Of a stretch of 55,586 nucleotides of DNA, positions 1 to 8,793 are shown one piece after another (the stretch's first letter is position 1; the number at the start of each line of letters is the position of its first letter). The stretch is from NCBI GenBank assembly GCA_017448905.1, contig JAFSKP010000035.1:1-55586 (forward strand). Direction: 5' to 3'. The translations under genes and the position numbers were made by a program. The notes below the pieces were generated by a model. That model worked only from the letters and a program-made list of their open reading frames with translations, made no database searches and had not been told where the DNA came from. The DNA comes from Bacteroidales bacterium. GTDB lineage: Bacteria > Bacteroidota > Bacteroidia > Bacteroidales > P3.

Positions 1-22
1 AATGCTGCCATTGGGCAGCATT
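1..22. terminator. Hairpin, probable terminator of a gene outside the window
   Basis: A perfect 9-bp inverted repeat (AATGCTGCC / GGCAGCATT) with a 4-nt loop opens the window. No coding region reaches it from the right, and the first gene, on the minus strand, ends at 93. It probably terminates an upstream gene, or serves that minus-strand gene. No clear T-run follows. Confidence 0.4.
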
Positions 23-92
23 GACGGCTGTCGACGCATTTGGAAGGGTAGGGGGGATGGGATGATGCCTCGCCCGTTCCACAGATAAAATA

Positions 93-971
93 TCAACCTT
101 CGAAATGAAGCTTTAGGGCTTGGAGTTTTTCCTGCTCTGCTTTGCGGCGTTGCTCGACAAGGTTGTCGTGTACTTCCTTGATAACCTTCTTTGTGGAGCG
201 GGGAAAATCGGCTTTCATCATCCAGTCGTAATAGGCAGGCTCTTGTAGGAACACCTGAACGAGTGTCTTGCCCTTGTGCTTGCCGAAGTTGAAGACTTCA
301 CGGTTCTGTTTGTCGAAGCCTATATGTCCCACTAGGTCGGCCCATTGCGAGTTGCCAGAGAAGAGGCTCAACGAGGTGATATCGTTGACCACAGGGTAGC
401 TGCTGCTGCCGTCGCGGTCAATGAACGGGGTGTCCTTGTAACGGTCCAGTTGTGCCATCAGCACCTCGTATGTGGCCTTGGTGTCGGCATCGGCACTATG
501 GGCACCGTCGAGGTTCTTGCCGCAGTAGAACTTGTAGGCTGCCACCAGAGTGCGCTGCTCCATGCGGTGGAAGATGTTCTGCACGTCGACCAGCCGGCGC
601 CCTTTGAGCGAGAAGTCGAAGCCGAAGCGGAGAAACTCCTCTACGAGCAGTGGAACATCGAACTTGTTGGAGTTGTATCCCGCCAGGTCGGCGTCGCCGA
701 TAAAGGCGGCGATTTCGGGGGCAAGCTCGGGGAATGAGCGTTCGCCTGCTACCATGTCGTCGGTTATGTGGTGTATCTCAGTCGTCTCTTTGGGGATGTG
801 GACTGTCTCGCCCCGCTCGTTGACGGGACGTATAAGGTAGGTGCGGTCCTCTTCGCTGCCGTCTGGCAACACTTTGAGAAGGCAGATCTGGACAATATGG
901 TCGGTCCCGACTTGGACTCCTGTGGTCTCAAGGTCGAAGAAAACAATGGGTTTGGTAAGATTTAGTTGCAA
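93..971 (-). CDS. DEDDh 3'-5' exonuclease (DnaQ/epsilon-like) with C-terminal extension
   Basis: A 292-residue protein of the RNase T/DnaQ exonuclease fold. Exo I is FFDLETTG (D13, E15), Exo II lies around D105 in YNSNKFD, and the DEDDh ending is H158-x4-D163 (HSADAD), so all catalytic acids are present. The C-terminal part (about 215-292) carries a GKHKGK motif seen in exonuclease X-like/DUF3820 regions. It probably acts in DNA repair or proofreading, but a role as the replicative epsilon subunit cannot be shown. The start is TTG: no ATG lies in frame nearby, and the MxLxL-(x)n-FFDLETTG beginning is complete from this codon. It stands alone upstream of kdsA on the same strand (63 bp gap). 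A heptamer-like repeat (GTTATTG) lies just upstream, around 978-1000. Confidence 0.85.
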   Translation of the reverse strand: MQLNLTKPIVFFDLETTGVQVGTDHIVQICLLKVLPDGSEEDRTYLIRPVNERGETVHIPKETTEIHHITDDMVAGERSFPELAPEIAAFIGDADLAGYNSNKFDVPLLVEEFLRFGFDFSLKGRRLVDVQNIFHRMEQRTLVAAYKFYCGKNLDGAHSADADTKATYEVLMAQLDRYKDTPFIDRDGSSSYPVVNDITSLSLFSGNSQWADLVGHIGFDKQNREVFNFGKHKGKTLVQVFLQEPAYYDWMMKADFPRSTKKVIKEVHDNLVEQRRKAEQEKLQALKLHFEG

Positions 972-1034
972 TGAGAAAAGGTTATTGGTTATTGGTTACA
1001 GCTTGTTGCACTTAATCATTAAATACTCACATCC

Positions 1035-1868
1035 TCAAATTTCCATAGCCACCTGGTGGAGGGTGACAAGCTTCTTGAGCAGTGGTTCGGCGAGGCCCAA
1101 CGGCAGCATGTTGGCACCGTCCGACTTGGCATTGCGTGGGTCGGGATGGGTCTCGAGGAATATGCCGTCGCAACAGTTGGCCACAGCGGCGCGTCCGATG
1201 GTCTCTATCATTTCGGGGTTGCCGCCGCTGATGCCCTCAGGCTGGTTGGGACGCTGCAGCGAATGGGTGATGTCGACAACGACAGGCACATTGTTGCGTT
1301 TCATGATTGGGACGCTGCGGAAGTCTACGACAAGATCTTGGTATCCGAACGTGGTACCACGCTCTGTGAGCATGATGTCCTTGCCACCGTAGTAATGTAT
1401 CTTGTCGACGGCATGGACCATTGCTTCGGGCGAGAGGAACTGACCTTTCTTCACGTTCACCACGCGCCCTGTCTCGGCGGCGGCGGCCAGGAGCGATGTC
1501 TGGCGGCACAGGAACGCCGGTATCTGCAGGACGTCGACAAACTCTGCCGCCGTGGCGGCCTCTGTCTCGTTGTGGATGTCGGTGACGACAGGTATGTGGT
1601 ACTGGTCTCTTACCTGTTTCAGGATTTCAAGACCTTCCCAGTCGCCAATGCCGGTGAAAGAGTCCACGCGTGAACGGTTGGCCTTGCGGTATGAGGCCTT
1701 GAAAGCGAACGGCAGCTTCAGCCGCTCGGCAATCTCAAGCAGCCGCTCGGCAATCTCGAAAGGAGACCTCTCGTCCTCGATGACGCAAGGACCTGCTATC
1801 AGGAAAAACGAGCCGCCTTCGGTATGGCGCAGTGCTGGAAGATTGGGGTAGATAATGGAAGTGGGCAT
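1035..1868 (-). CDS. kdsA: 3-deoxy-8-phosphooctulonate synthase (KDO-8-P synthase)
   Basis: A 277-residue class I DAHP/KDO8P synthase TIM barrel. It condenses phosphoenolpyruvate with arabinose-5-phosphate to form KDO-8-phosphate for lipopolysaccharide inner core. Recognisable motifs are FLIAGPCVIED near residue 23, the phosphate/substrate-binding FKASYRKANRSR stretch (about 56-68) and VTDIHNETEA (about 96-105). Length is close to the usual 275-285 residues. The ATG start is followed by a short lead into the barrel. It is cytosolic. It precedes the exonuclease on the minus strand and follows the four-helix protein with a 29-bp gap, so these three may be co-transcribed. A KdsC-like phosphatase for the next KDO step lies far away at 28584-29102. 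Confidence 0.95.
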   Translation of the reverse strand: MPTSIIYPNLPALRHTEGGSFFLIAGPCVIEDERSPFEIAERLLEIAERLKLPFAFKASYRKANRSRVDSFTGIGDWEGLEILKQVRDQYHIPVVTDIHNETEAATAAEFVDVLQIPAFLCRQTSLLAAAAETGRVVNVKKGQFLSPEAMVHAVDKIHYYGGKDIMLTERGTTFGYQDLVVDFRSVPIMKRNNVPVVVDITHSLQRPNQPEGISGGNPEMIETIGRAAVANCCDGIFLETHPDPRNAKSDGANMLPLGLAEPLLKKLVTLHQVAMEI

Positions 1869-1897
1869 CTGAGGTATGATGTGGTTTTTGTTCTTGT

Positions 1898-2344
1898 TTA
1901 GCTCTCGGAATTGAAGAAAGCATCGATGCTCTCCTCCTCGGCGACAGGTTCTTCCTCATCGCCACGCCGCGGGGCTCGCTGCAGAGAGATAATCAGTGCT
2001 CCGATCATGCGTGTCTGCTCCATGAGGAGCTCGCGTGAACGCTCACTCTGGCTCTCGTTGAGCATGCCGAGGCTTCGTGCTATCGAGGTGTAGACCACGC
2101 ACTCGCGAATGGCGGTCTTGGCGTTTTTGAGGTAGTGGTCGAACTGGGTCTTGCTGCGCGACGACCCTTCGGCGATGTTGACGGCTATGCTCAACGCCGA
2201 CTTGACGAATGTCTTGTTGAATCGGCTCTCATTCTCATTGTGCGCTTCTCGCAGGTTCTGGATTACCCATCTGCCGTAATCCAGCGACTTGCCATAGATT
2301 CGAAGGTCTTCAAACCTGAAAAAACTTGGTACTTTTTCTTCCAT
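1898..2344 (-). CDS. Four-helix-bundle protein (23S rRNA intervening-sequence type)
   Basis: A 148-residue, almost entirely helical protein matching the four-helix bundle family first described from 23S rRNA intervening sequences. Signature segments are FRFEDLRIYGKSL near the N-terminus and AEGSSRSKTQFDHYLKNA in the centre, followed by a helix with ECVVYTSIARSLG. The acidic tail (EEEPVAEEES) is outside the fold. The molecular role of the family is unknown; in Bacteroidota it is common as a free-standing gene. Here it is not inside an rRNA gene and sits directly upstream of kdsA. The start is ATG. Confidence 0.85.
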   Translation of the reverse strand: MEEKVPSFFRFEDLRIYGKSLDYGRWVIQNLREAHNENESRFNKTFVKSALSIAVNIAEGSSRSKTQFDHYLKNAKTAIRECVVYTSIARSLGMLNESQSERSRELLMEQTRMIGALIISLQRAPRRGDEEEPVAEEESIDAFFNSES

Positions 2345-2429
2345 AATAATAGGGTTGTTTTGTGTTGGCCGGGAGCCTTGTGTTTAGTGGTGTTTGTAGC
2401 GGGAGGGAAAGCACGCGGGGAGTAGAGGG

Positions 2430-3410
2430 CTATATTTGAGCGAAGTGCTTCATGAATTGTGTGCGGAAAAAGAGTGAGGCTTGCTCATTGGTCTTGACAG
2501 AGAGCTTGCCGGCGAACTGCTGGATGTTGTCGAATCCTTTCTCTGCCATCCACGACCGAAGTCCGTCGTTAAGGGTGCGCATGTAGTCGACGCCATTCTT
2601 GTAGAGGCATGACACTACCTGGACTGTGCCAGCACCCGCCAACAGCAGTTTGACGACATCCTCTGGTTTGTGCACGCCGGTGGAGGCCGAGATGTCACAA
2701 CGCAGCTTCTTGTTCAGGATCGCAACCCAACGCAGTGTCTCGTAGAGCTCCTCGGGGGTCGACAGCGAGGGAGCATGTTTGATTTGCATAGTGTCGGTGT
2801 CGATGTCGACATTGAGCGACTTGTTGAACATCGTGATGCCGTTGATGCCCATCCACGAGAGACGCTGCATGAAGTTGGCCATGTCGGTGAAGTTGTGCCC
2901 TACCTTGATGCTTATGGGGATTGTCACCGACTTGCGAAGGGTGTTGATGATGTCGGAGAAGAGACGGTCGACATCCTCGCATGACAAGGTGGTCTCGTAA
3001 GGCAAGATGGCCATGTTAAGCTCCAGGGCGTCGCATCCGGCTTCTTGGAAGCGCTGGGTATATGTCATCCAGTTCTCGAACGAATAGCAGTTGATGCTGC
3101 CCACCACTGGGATGTGTAGGCGTTTCTTTGCCTCTCTGATGAAGTCAAAATGCCGCCCCAGGGAGTCGTCAGATACATGAGCTGCAATGTACTCGTAACT
3201 CATGCCGTAGCTGTCGGTAGGAGCCATCATGCTGAGGTTGCGTTTGATGTCGTAGATAATCTGCTCTTCGAAAACGGATTTAACTACGACGGCACCGGCA
3301 CCGGCATCCTGTAGTCTTACAAGGTTGTCTATATCGTTGGTGATTCCGCAACTGCCTGCAATTATGGGACTTTCAACGTCAAGTCCCAAATATTTTGTCT
3401 TTGTGTCCAT
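2430..3410 (-). CDS. Dihydroorotate dehydrogenase-like flavoprotein
   Basis: A 326-residue FMN-type TIM barrel related to class 1 dihydroorotate dehydrogenases and annotated in Bacteroidales as DHODH-like. The N-terminus TKYLGLDVESPIIAGSCG fits the first strand. The conserved core includes NCYSFENWM, ALELN, a lysine in SIKVGHNFTD near residue 168, and the phosphate-binding AGAGTVQVVSCLYKNG near the C-terminus. A true pyrimidine DHODH role is doubtful, because such homologues coexist with a canonical PyrD in relatives and the substrate is not established. Monocistronic appearance: 85 bp lies between it and the four-helix gene, and an AT-rich promoter region lies upstream. Confidence 0.8.
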   Translation of the reverse strand: MDTKTKYLGLDVESPIIAGSCGITNDIDNLVRLQDAGAGAVVVKSVFEEQIIYDIKRNLSMMAPTDSYGMSYEYIAAHVSDDSLGRHFDFIREAKKRLHIPVVGSINCYSFENWMTYTQRFQEAGCDALELNMAILPYETTLSCEDVDRLFSDIINTLRKSVTIPISIKVGHNFTDMANFMQRLSWMGINGITMFNKSLNVDIDTDTMQIKHAPSLSTPEELYETLRWVAILNKKLRCDISASTGVHKPEDVVKLLLAGAGTVQVVSCLYKNGVDYMRTLNDGLRSWMAEKGFDNIQQFAGKLSVKTNEQASLFFRTQFMKHFAQI

Positions 3411-3655
3411 TATTGATTAAAGTCATTGTTTGTAAAGTGCAAAATTATATTTTTTTTTGCAAAAGAAACAGTTTTTTTTGTGAATATTTTTTTTGACATT
3501 TTACTTTGTTAAAAAACAATTGGTTAGTGTCTGTTTTTTTTTGTATTTGAACTGACATTGTTCGTAAAAATAAATTTTATTTCTTCGCAATGAAAAAAAA
3601 TAACTACTTTTGCAAACTCAATTTTTGAAAAAACATATTTGAAAAAAATATCGAC
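3411..3655. promoter_or_regulatory. AT-rich divergent promoter region
   Basis: A 245-bp, very AT-rich gap between the divergent DHODH-like and TPR genes. On the plus strand a -7 box TACTTTTG lies at 3605-3612, about 43 nt before the TPR start. On the minus strand TAATTTTG lies at 3440-3447, about 30 nt before the DHODH-like start. Both fit the Bacteroidota TAnnTTTG consensus, but convincing -33 TTG boxes at 19-21 bp are not evident. No conserved RNA structure was recognised. Confidence 0.55.
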
Positions 3656-4342
3656 ATGGAAAAAAACATTGAAGAAAAACGTCCTGACGGTGTCAGTTTT
3701 ATTACTAAAAGTGAGCAGTTTATAGAGAATAACCAAAAGGCTATCATTGCTGTCGCCGTAGCTATCGTCGTAGTGGTGCTTGCTTTTTTTGGAGTGAAGA
3801 AATTCGTTGTTGAGCCACGCAACCAAAAAGCCAATGAGGCAATCTTTGTAGCTGAGCAGTTCATGGCTCAGGGTGACTTCAAGTCCGCTCTTTATGGTGA
3901 CAGCACCAGTACCGACAGATATGGTGTCGGATTCCTTCAGGTCATCGACAAGTATGGCTCGACCAAGGCCGGCAAGCATGCCAAATACGAGGCCGCCATC
4001 TGCTTCCTCCGTCTCGGCCAGTACCAGGATGCTCTCAAATATGCAGGCAAATACAACGGCAAAGACCAGCTCACTCCTGTCATCAACGAGATGATTAAGG
4101 GCGACGCCGAGGTTGAGCAAGGCAACAACGAGGCCGCTGTCAAGCACTACAAGAAGGCCGCCAAGATGGACGACAATCCTATCACCGCTCCTTTTGCACT
4201 CTTCAAGGCTGGTGTGGTTCACCTTATGCTCGAGCAAAACGATAAAGCCGCCGAATGCTTCCAGAACGTGAAGACGAACTACCCTGAATCGTCCCTTTCG
4301 ACCGAGATGGACGGCTTCATCACCTACTCGCAGTCCCTCTAA
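3656..4342 (+). CDS. TPR protein with single N-terminal membrane anchor
   Basis: A 228-residue protein with a cytoplasmic N-terminus, one transmembrane segment (about 28-48, IIAVAVAIVVVVLAFFGV), and a tetratricopeptide-like repeat region to the C-terminus. Helical pairs such as AKYEAAICFLRLGQYQDALKY and NEAAVKHYKKAAKM are visible. The layout matches the YfgM-like/TPR_21 family of envelope-anchored TPR proteins, which in other bacteria act as adaptors at the Sec translocon or cell-envelope complexes. The function here is inferred only from architecture. It is preceded by its own -7 element and followed by a strong terminator at 4380-4412, so it is probably a single-gene unit. Confidence 0.75.
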   Translation: MEKNIEEKRPDGVSFITKSEQFIENNQKAIIAVAVAIVVVVLAFFGVKKFVVEPRNQKANEAIFVAEQFMAQGDFKSALYGDSTSTDRYGVGFLQVIDKYGSTKAGKHAKYEAAICFLRLGQYQDALKYAGKYNGKDQLTPVINEMIKGDAEVEQGNNEAAVKHYKKAAKMDDNPITAPFALFKAGVVHLMLEQNDKAAECFQNVKTNYPESSLSTEMDGFITYSQSL

Positions 4343-4379
4343 TTGTTATTTTTCCCGTATTCTGCGGAATAATGATAAT

Positions 4380-4412
4380 GCAAGCCTCGCAAACAACGAG
4401 GCTTGCTTCTTT
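4380..4412 (+). terminator. Rho-independent terminator of the TPR gene
   Basis: A perfect 10-bp stem (GCAAGCCTCG / CGAGGCTTGC) with a 7-nt loop, followed by TTCTTTT. It lies 38 bp after the TPR stop codon and separates that gene from the GH3 gene. Confidence 0.85.
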
Positions 4413-4448
4413 TAATCCAATAACCCCAGGCCACAAAAAGCTCCCAAA

Positions 4449-6644
4449 ATGAAACGGACAACGATTCTGCTTTTCTTTTCACTGTTCACTTTTCACTTTT
4501 CACTTTTAATAGCACAGTCCTTCCCATTTCGGGACACTTCGCTCCCTGTCGAGGCCCGTGTCGATGACCTCATCTCACGCCTCACCCTCGACGAAAAACT
4601 GGCATTCCTCGAACACCAGAACCCCGCCGTAGAGCGGCTCGGCATCAAGCCCTACAGCTGGTGGAACGAGGCCCTGCATGGCGTTGGCCGCAACGGTTCG
4701 GCTACGGTCTACCCCATGCCTATTGCACTGGCCGCCACATTCAACCCCCTCTTTGTCGAGGATGTGTATTCTTTCATCGCTGATGAAGCCGTGCGAAAAC
4801 ACCGCCAGTCGCGAGCCGAAGGCAGCTTTGGCGACTACACTGGCCTCACTTTCTTCACACCGAACATCAACATCTTCCGTGACCCTCGCTGGGGCCGAGG
4901 CATGGAGACCTTCGGCGAAGACCCGTTCCTCACAGCACATATGGGCCTGGCTGCCGTCAACGGACTGCAAGGTGATGGCCGTCTTCCATACGGTTCCGAT
5001 GCCATCATGGCCGCAGCGTGCCTCAAGCACCTCGCGGTCCACAGCGGACCGGAAGGGATGCGTCACCAGTTCGACAGCCGTGTCTCGAACCACGACCTCT
5101 GGACTACCTATCTGCCCGCTTTCGAGTATGTTATTAACAATAGTAAGGTTCAGCAGGTGATGTGCGGCTACAACCGCCTTAACGGTGAACCTTGCTGCAC
5201 CAACCGCCGACTCCTTGTCGACATCCTCCGCAACCGATGGCATTACGACGGCATCATTGTCACTGACTGCTGGGCTCTCAACGACTGCTGGGAACGCGAC
5301 ACCGTCATCCCTCGCCACCGCACCCACCCCACTGCTGCCAAGGCTGCAGCCGCAGCCTTCGGCTCCGAAGTGGACCTTGAATGTGGCTCCGGACTTTCGG
5401 CGCTCCGGACGGCTGTCGACAGCGGCTATATCACCGAAACGCAGATTGATAATCACCTCCGCCGTGTGCTGCGTACCCGGCTCCTCTTGCAGCCCGACAG
5501 GTTCGACACCATCATGGAGGGCAACTCCTCCCAGATGGCTTTATCTGCCGCCAGTGAGAGCCTAGTCCTGCTCAAAAACAATGGTTCACTGCCGTTGCGG
5601 AAACTCAGCCGCGTTGCCGTCGTCGGCCCTAACGCTGCCGATTCGGCAATGGCTCTCGGCAACTACAACGGCATTCCCGACCACCAGACCACCATCATTC
5701 AAGGAATGAGGAACATCCTGAAAGTCCTTGGAACACCCGCCAACGAGTTCGTCACAGGCGATCCCTTCAAAAGCATCTATTTCGACACCGCTTGCCACCT
5801 TGCCGACAACGGTTACACTCTGCCAAGCAACTTCTGGAAAGAGATTTCGAAATGCGATGCCATAGTTTTCTGCGGTGGCCTTTCTCCGTCATTGGAGGGC
5901 GAGGAGCTGCAGGTTGAGTTGCCTGGATTCCACAAGGGTGACCGCACAGCCATCGAGCTGCCACGGTCACAGCGTGACATGATAAAAGCCCTGCGCCAGA
6001 AGACACACAAACCCATCATCCTCGTGCTATGCACTGGCAGTGCCATTGCTCTCGAAGAGGTTGTCGACGACGTCGACGCCATCATGGTGGCATGGTACGG
6101 AGGTCAGGAAATGGGTGACGCTGTAGCACAAGCCCTGACGGGCCTGAGCAACGATTTCGGACGCCTGCCGGTGACTTTCTACCGCAACACTTCGCAGTTG
6201 CCCGACTTTGAAGACTATGACATGCGGGGACGCACTTATCGGTATTTGGACAGCGAACCTCTTTTCGCCTTTGGCGACGGTCTCTCCTACAGCCACTTCA
6301 GCTACAGTGACCTCTCCTTCGACCGCGACAGCATGACCCTCAGCGCTACCCTCTCGCTCGACGGCATCATGCCCGGATGCCAATACCCGGAAGGTAGGGA
6401 GGTGGTGCAGGTCTACCTGTCCTCTCCGTCTGACCCCTCTGCTCCCCGTCGCCAACTGGTAGCTGTCGAGAGTTATGTCCTGGGCATGGGATCGGAGCCA
6501 AATCCCTACAGCTTCTCAATAAAAATCGACCCCTTTTGGTTCAGACATTACGACGAAGCCTCCGACAGTATGGTTATGCCCCAAGCCGGTACGCCATTCA
6601 CCCTGGAAATCAAAAACGGTCCGAAAGTGTCTTTCTCATGGTAG
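4449..6644 (+). CDS. Glycoside hydrolase family 3 (beta-glucosidase/xylosidase-like), exported
   Basis: A 731-residue GH3 enzyme with a signal peptide (about 1-22, ending LLIAQ). Domains in order: the (beta/alpha)8 barrel with PYSWWNEALHGVGRNG near 59-74, the nucleophile aspartate D273 in IVTDCWAL, the alpha/beta sandwich with LKNNGSLPL and VAWYGGQEMGDAVA, and a C-terminal fibronectin III-like domain. The WWNEALHG motif is typical of GH3 beta-xylosidase/arabinosidase-type members, so it probably releases xylose or glucose from plant oligosaccharides in the periplasm. The exact specificity cannot be read from sequence. The signal-peptide codons are built from a 7-bp tandem repeat (TTTTCAC), which is unusual. 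No PUL SusC/D pair is adjacent. Confidence 0.9.
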   Translation: MKRTTILLFFSLFTFHFSLLIAQSFPFRDTSLPVEARVDDLISRLTLDEKLAFLEHQNPAVERLGIKPYSWWNEALHGVGRNGSATVYPMPIALAATFNPLFVEDVYSFIADEAVRKHRQSRAEGSFGDYTGLTFFTPNINIFRDPRWGRGMETFGEDPFLTAHMGLAAVNGLQGDGRLPYGSDAIMAAACLKHLAVHSGPEGMRHQFDSRVSNHDLWTTYLPAFEYVINNSKVQQVMCGYNRLNGEPCCTNRRLLVDILRNRWHYDGIIVTDCWALNDCWERDTVIPRHRTHPTAAKAAAAAFGSEVDLECGSGLSALRTAVDSGYITETQIDNHLRRVLRTRLLLQPDRFDTIMEGNSSQMALSAASESLVLLKNNGSLPLRKLSRVAVVGPNAADSAMALGNYNGIPDHQTTIIQGMRNILKVLGTPANEFVTGDPFKSIYFDTACHLADNGYTLPSNFWKEISKCDAIVFCGGLSPSLEGEELQVELPGFHKGDRTAIELPRSQRDMIKALRQKTHKPIILVLCTGSAIALEEVVDDVDAIMVAWYGGQEMGDAVAQALTGLSNDFGRLPVTFYRNTSQLPDFEDYDMRGRTYRYLDSEPLFAFGDGLSYSHFSYSDLSFDRDSMTLSATLSLDGIMPGCQYPEGREVVQVYLSSPSDPSAPRRQLVAVESYVLGMGSEPNPYSFSIKIDPFWFRHYDEASDSMVMPQAGTPFTLEIKNGPKVSFSW
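4475..4508 (+). repeat. 7-bp tandem repeat (TTTTCAC) inside the GH3 signal-peptide codons
   Basis: Four to five imperfect heptamers TTTTCAC/TGTTCAC encode the hydrophobic core of the GH3 signal peptide (LFFSLFTFHFSLL). The unit resembles the intergenic short tandem repeats seen elsewhere in the window, so the signal peptide may have been built or modified by repeat expansion. Confidence 0.7.
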
Positions 6645-6653
6645 ATATATCTC

Positions 6654-6700
6654 ACCTCGCCTACTTCGCCTACAATGCCTACAATGCCTACAATGCCTAA
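6654..6700 (+). repeat. 9-bp tandem repeat CCTACAATG after the GH3 stop
   Basis: About four units of CCTACAATG (first unit CCTACTTCG) lie directly after the TAG stop codon of the GH3 gene and before the terminator hairpin. It belongs to the broader class of 7-9 bp intergenic short tandem repeats in this genome. Confidence 0.8.
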
Positions 6701-6702
6701 AA

Positions 6703-6736
6703 AAAAGGGGCCAGCCATCAGCCAGCCCCCTTTAGC
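6703..6736. terminator. Bidirectional terminator between convergent GH3 and beta-barrel genes
   Basis: An A-run and GGGG/CCCC stem (AAAAGGGGC ... GCCCCCTTT) with an interrupted central part lies between the convergent stop codons at 6644 and 6746. The flanking A and T runs let it act on both strands. Confidence 0.6.
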
Positions 6737-6745
6737 AGTTCTTGA

Positions 6746-7516
6746 TCAAAAATGGAATCCGATGCGGAGCGAGAGCAGACCGATATTGCGTGACTGGGTT
6801 GTGTTGTCGTTTTGTTTGTCTGAAGCGAGATATGCACTCTCGTTATCGCTTTTGTTAATGATTTTATGCTTGCCGTAACCGCTGTAGTGGAGGCTTGCGC
6901 TGACATGCTGGCCGAGATAGGTGCCTGCGCCAATTTGCCAGGCGAGATTCGTTGAGGATTTATAACGGAATGTGAAATTCATCGGGTCTTTTGTCTGATT
7001 CCCTTTGTCATCTTTGAAATACATAGTGCCACTTTCTTTTGAGATGAAGAGGAAGTCGGGTCCAAAGCCAAACTCACCGAATGGGGTGAAAATGTCGTTC
7101 AGCTGGTAGCGGTAATTGACACCAACGTAAATGGGCAGGTTGAAATAGGCTGGAGCCGTGCCGTCAGCATCGATGAATTTGTCACGGTACTCGTTCTTCG
7201 TGCGGTTCCACATGAAGTCGATGTGAATGTAGGGCGACACCACTCCGAATCCGACATCGAAAAGGTAGCTGATGCGGTAACCAAGGCCCAAGCCCATGCT
7301 CGCACCCTTGCCTACATTGTAGCTTGTGAGAGGTATTTGGCTGTTGTCGGCAGCGAGGACTTTGCCGTCGATGCCGTCGTTGAACTGGGCCATCGGGGCG
7401 TTGAAATTGAGGAACACCGACTGTTCCAGATGTGTCAGCTGTGCATTGGCGGCAAAACCGGCAAAAACAAAAGCAACAGCGAGGCACAAACTCTTGATTG
7501 TACTTGTTTTACGCAT
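6746..7516 (-). CDS. Outer-membrane beta-barrel protein
   Basis: A 256-residue protein. The signal peptide MRKTSTIKSLCLAVAFVFAGFAANAQ begins at the ATG at 7516, which is preferred over the longer frame start at 7543 because the latter overlaps the -7 box. The rest alternates hydrophobic and polar residues as in beta-barrels (MGLGLGYRISYLFDVGFG, VGVNYRYQL, ASLHYSGYGKH) and ends in an aromatic residue (LRIGFHF), typical of BAM substrates. It fits the generic porin/OmpW-like outer-membrane beta-barrel family of Bacteroidota; no transport substrate can be assigned. It is divergent from the porin gene at 7656. Confidence 0.75.
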   Translation of the reverse strand: MRKTSTIKSLCLAVAFVFAGFAANAQLTHLEQSVFLNFNAPMAQFNDGIDGKVLAADNSQIPLTSYNVGKGASMGLGLGYRISYLFDVGFGVVSPYIHIDFMWNRTKNEYRDKFIDADGTAPAYFNLPIYVGVNYRYQLNDIFTPFGEFGFGPDFLFISKESGTMYFKDDKGNQTKDPMNFTFRYKSSTNLAWQIGAGTYLGQHVSASLHYSGYGKHKIINKSDNESAYLASDKQNDNTTQSRNIGLLSLRIGFHF

Positions 7517-7540
7517 ATTCTGTATTTTTGTGTTTGAAAG

Positions 7541-7548
7541 CAAAAATA
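7541..7548 (-). promoter_or_regulatory. -7 promoter element for the beta-barrel gene
   Basis: TATTTTTG on the minus strand, 25 nt upstream of the ATG at 7516, matches TAnnTTTG. No good -33 box is seen at the usual spacing. Confidence 0.5.
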
Positions 7549-7588
7549 ATCCAATTTTTTGAATTTATAACATTTCTTGTCTATTTTT

Positions 7589-7619
7589 TTTGACAATAGC
7601 ACAATCTTGCGTATTTTTG
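7589..7619 (+). promoter_or_regulatory. Bacteroidota promoter for the porin/gate-transporter pair
   Basis: TTTG at 7589-7592, a 19-bp spacer, and TATTTTTG at 7612-7619: an excellent match to the Bacteroidota sigma-ABfr consensus (TTTG, 19-21 bp, TAnnTTTG). It lies 37 nt before the proposed TTG start of the porin gene. Confidence 0.75.
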
Positions 7620-7655
7620 CACTTTCGACAATGTGTAATTTAATACTACAGTAGA

Positions 7656-8750
7656 TTGAAAACAAGAATACTATCTTTTTTGTCAGCATTGTTCCTTCTC
7701 CCCATTTCCTCTCATGTCCAAGCCCAGGTGCGATGGGATGAGGTGTTCAGCAAATTCAAGCTTGAAGTACGTGCCGATGGCGAAATCACCACTACCGACA
7801 CCACCCCCAACTTGGGTTTCCACGGCAAATACTTCAATTTCATGCTCGGCGGTGACCTCAGTGGTGGTTTCAGCTACTATTTCAAGCAGCGTATCGTGGC
7901 AAATCCAGGCACCGTGACATTCTTCGACAACACGGATTTCATCTACCTCGACTATAAACCGACTAAAAACTGGCGTGCACGTTTCGGCAAGGACGCCATG
8001 GCCCTCGGTGGTTTCGAATACGATGCATCTCCTATCGATGTCTATTTCCCGACCAACCTCTGGCGTAACATCTACTGTTTCCAGCTTGCCGCCAGCGGAG
8101 CCTACATCACCGACGACGGCAATCACACCTTCATAGCACAGGTATCCAACTCCCCCTACATAAACTACAATGGTCTCGACTACGACGCGGGTCTGGTGGC
8201 ATACAACCTCTATTGGGCCGGCAATATCGGACACCTCCACACCCTCTGGAGTACTTCCATGGTGGAATACAAATGGAACAGCTACCTCAATATGACTATG
8301 TTGGGTACCAAGCTCATCTATGACAAATGGGACCTCTATTTCGACTTCATCCACCATGCACTCTCTTCTGACGACTGGGGCAAGAACTTCGGTATCGTCA
8401 GTTGCGCCAATTACTATTTCACACCGCAGTTCAACATTTTCATCAAGGGAATGTATGAACAGAACAAGTCGGATGTCACTCTCGGCTCGTCGGTGTCGAT
8501 GGACCATCAACTCGCTGCCGGTCACACCACAGCCCGTTACGGTCTGGGCTTCGAATGGTTCCCCACCAAAGAGAAAAATGTGCGTCTTCACATCTACGGA
8601 TGTCGCATGACAGACAGCTACGACCTGTCATTCCCCGACCCCGAAGCCCCAACGTCGGGAGCGAAGGTGACAAAACATGTGACCGACGCGTCATGGAACT
8701 TCAACATCGGAGCCACCTGGACCATGGACTTCCATAATCTTTTCAAATGA
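7656..8750 (+). CDS. Porin-like outer-membrane protein (phosphate-selective porin type)
   Basis: A 364-residue protein with signal peptide (M)KTRILSFLSALFLLPISSHVQAQ and a long beta-strand-rich barrel domain ending in an aromatic residue (MDFHNLFK). Strand pairs such as KFKLEVRADGEITT and FMLGGDLSGGFSYYFKQRI resemble the Porin_O_P/phosphate-selective porin superfamily of Bacteroidota. The start is TTG at 7656, with no in-frame ATG that would keep the signal peptide. Only one base separates its stop from the first ATG of the next frame, so it is almost certainly cotranscribed with the inner-membrane gate protein. The pair may move the same solute across the two membranes; that is inference. 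Confidence 0.7.
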   Translation: MKTRILSFLSALFLLPISSHVQAQVRWDEVFSKFKLEVRADGEITTTDTTPNLGFHGKYFNFMLGGDLSGGFSYYFKQRIVANPGTVTFFDNTDFIYLDYKPTKNWRARFGKDAMALGGFEYDASPIDVYFPTNLWRNIYCFQLAASGAYITDDGNHTFIAQVSNSPYINYNGLDYDAGLVAYNLYWAGNIGHLHTLWSTSMVEYKWNSYLNMTMLGTKLIYDKWDLYFDFIHHALSSDDWGKNFGIVSCANYYFTPQFNIFIKGMYEQNKSDVTLGSSVSMDHQLAAGHTTARYGLGFEWFPTKEKNVRLHIYGCRMTDSYDLSFPDPEAPTSGAKVTKHVTDASWNFNIGATWTMDFHNLFK

Positions 8751-8793
8751 TATGATACCTGAATGTGCCCCGGCACCGTCAAAAACAACTATT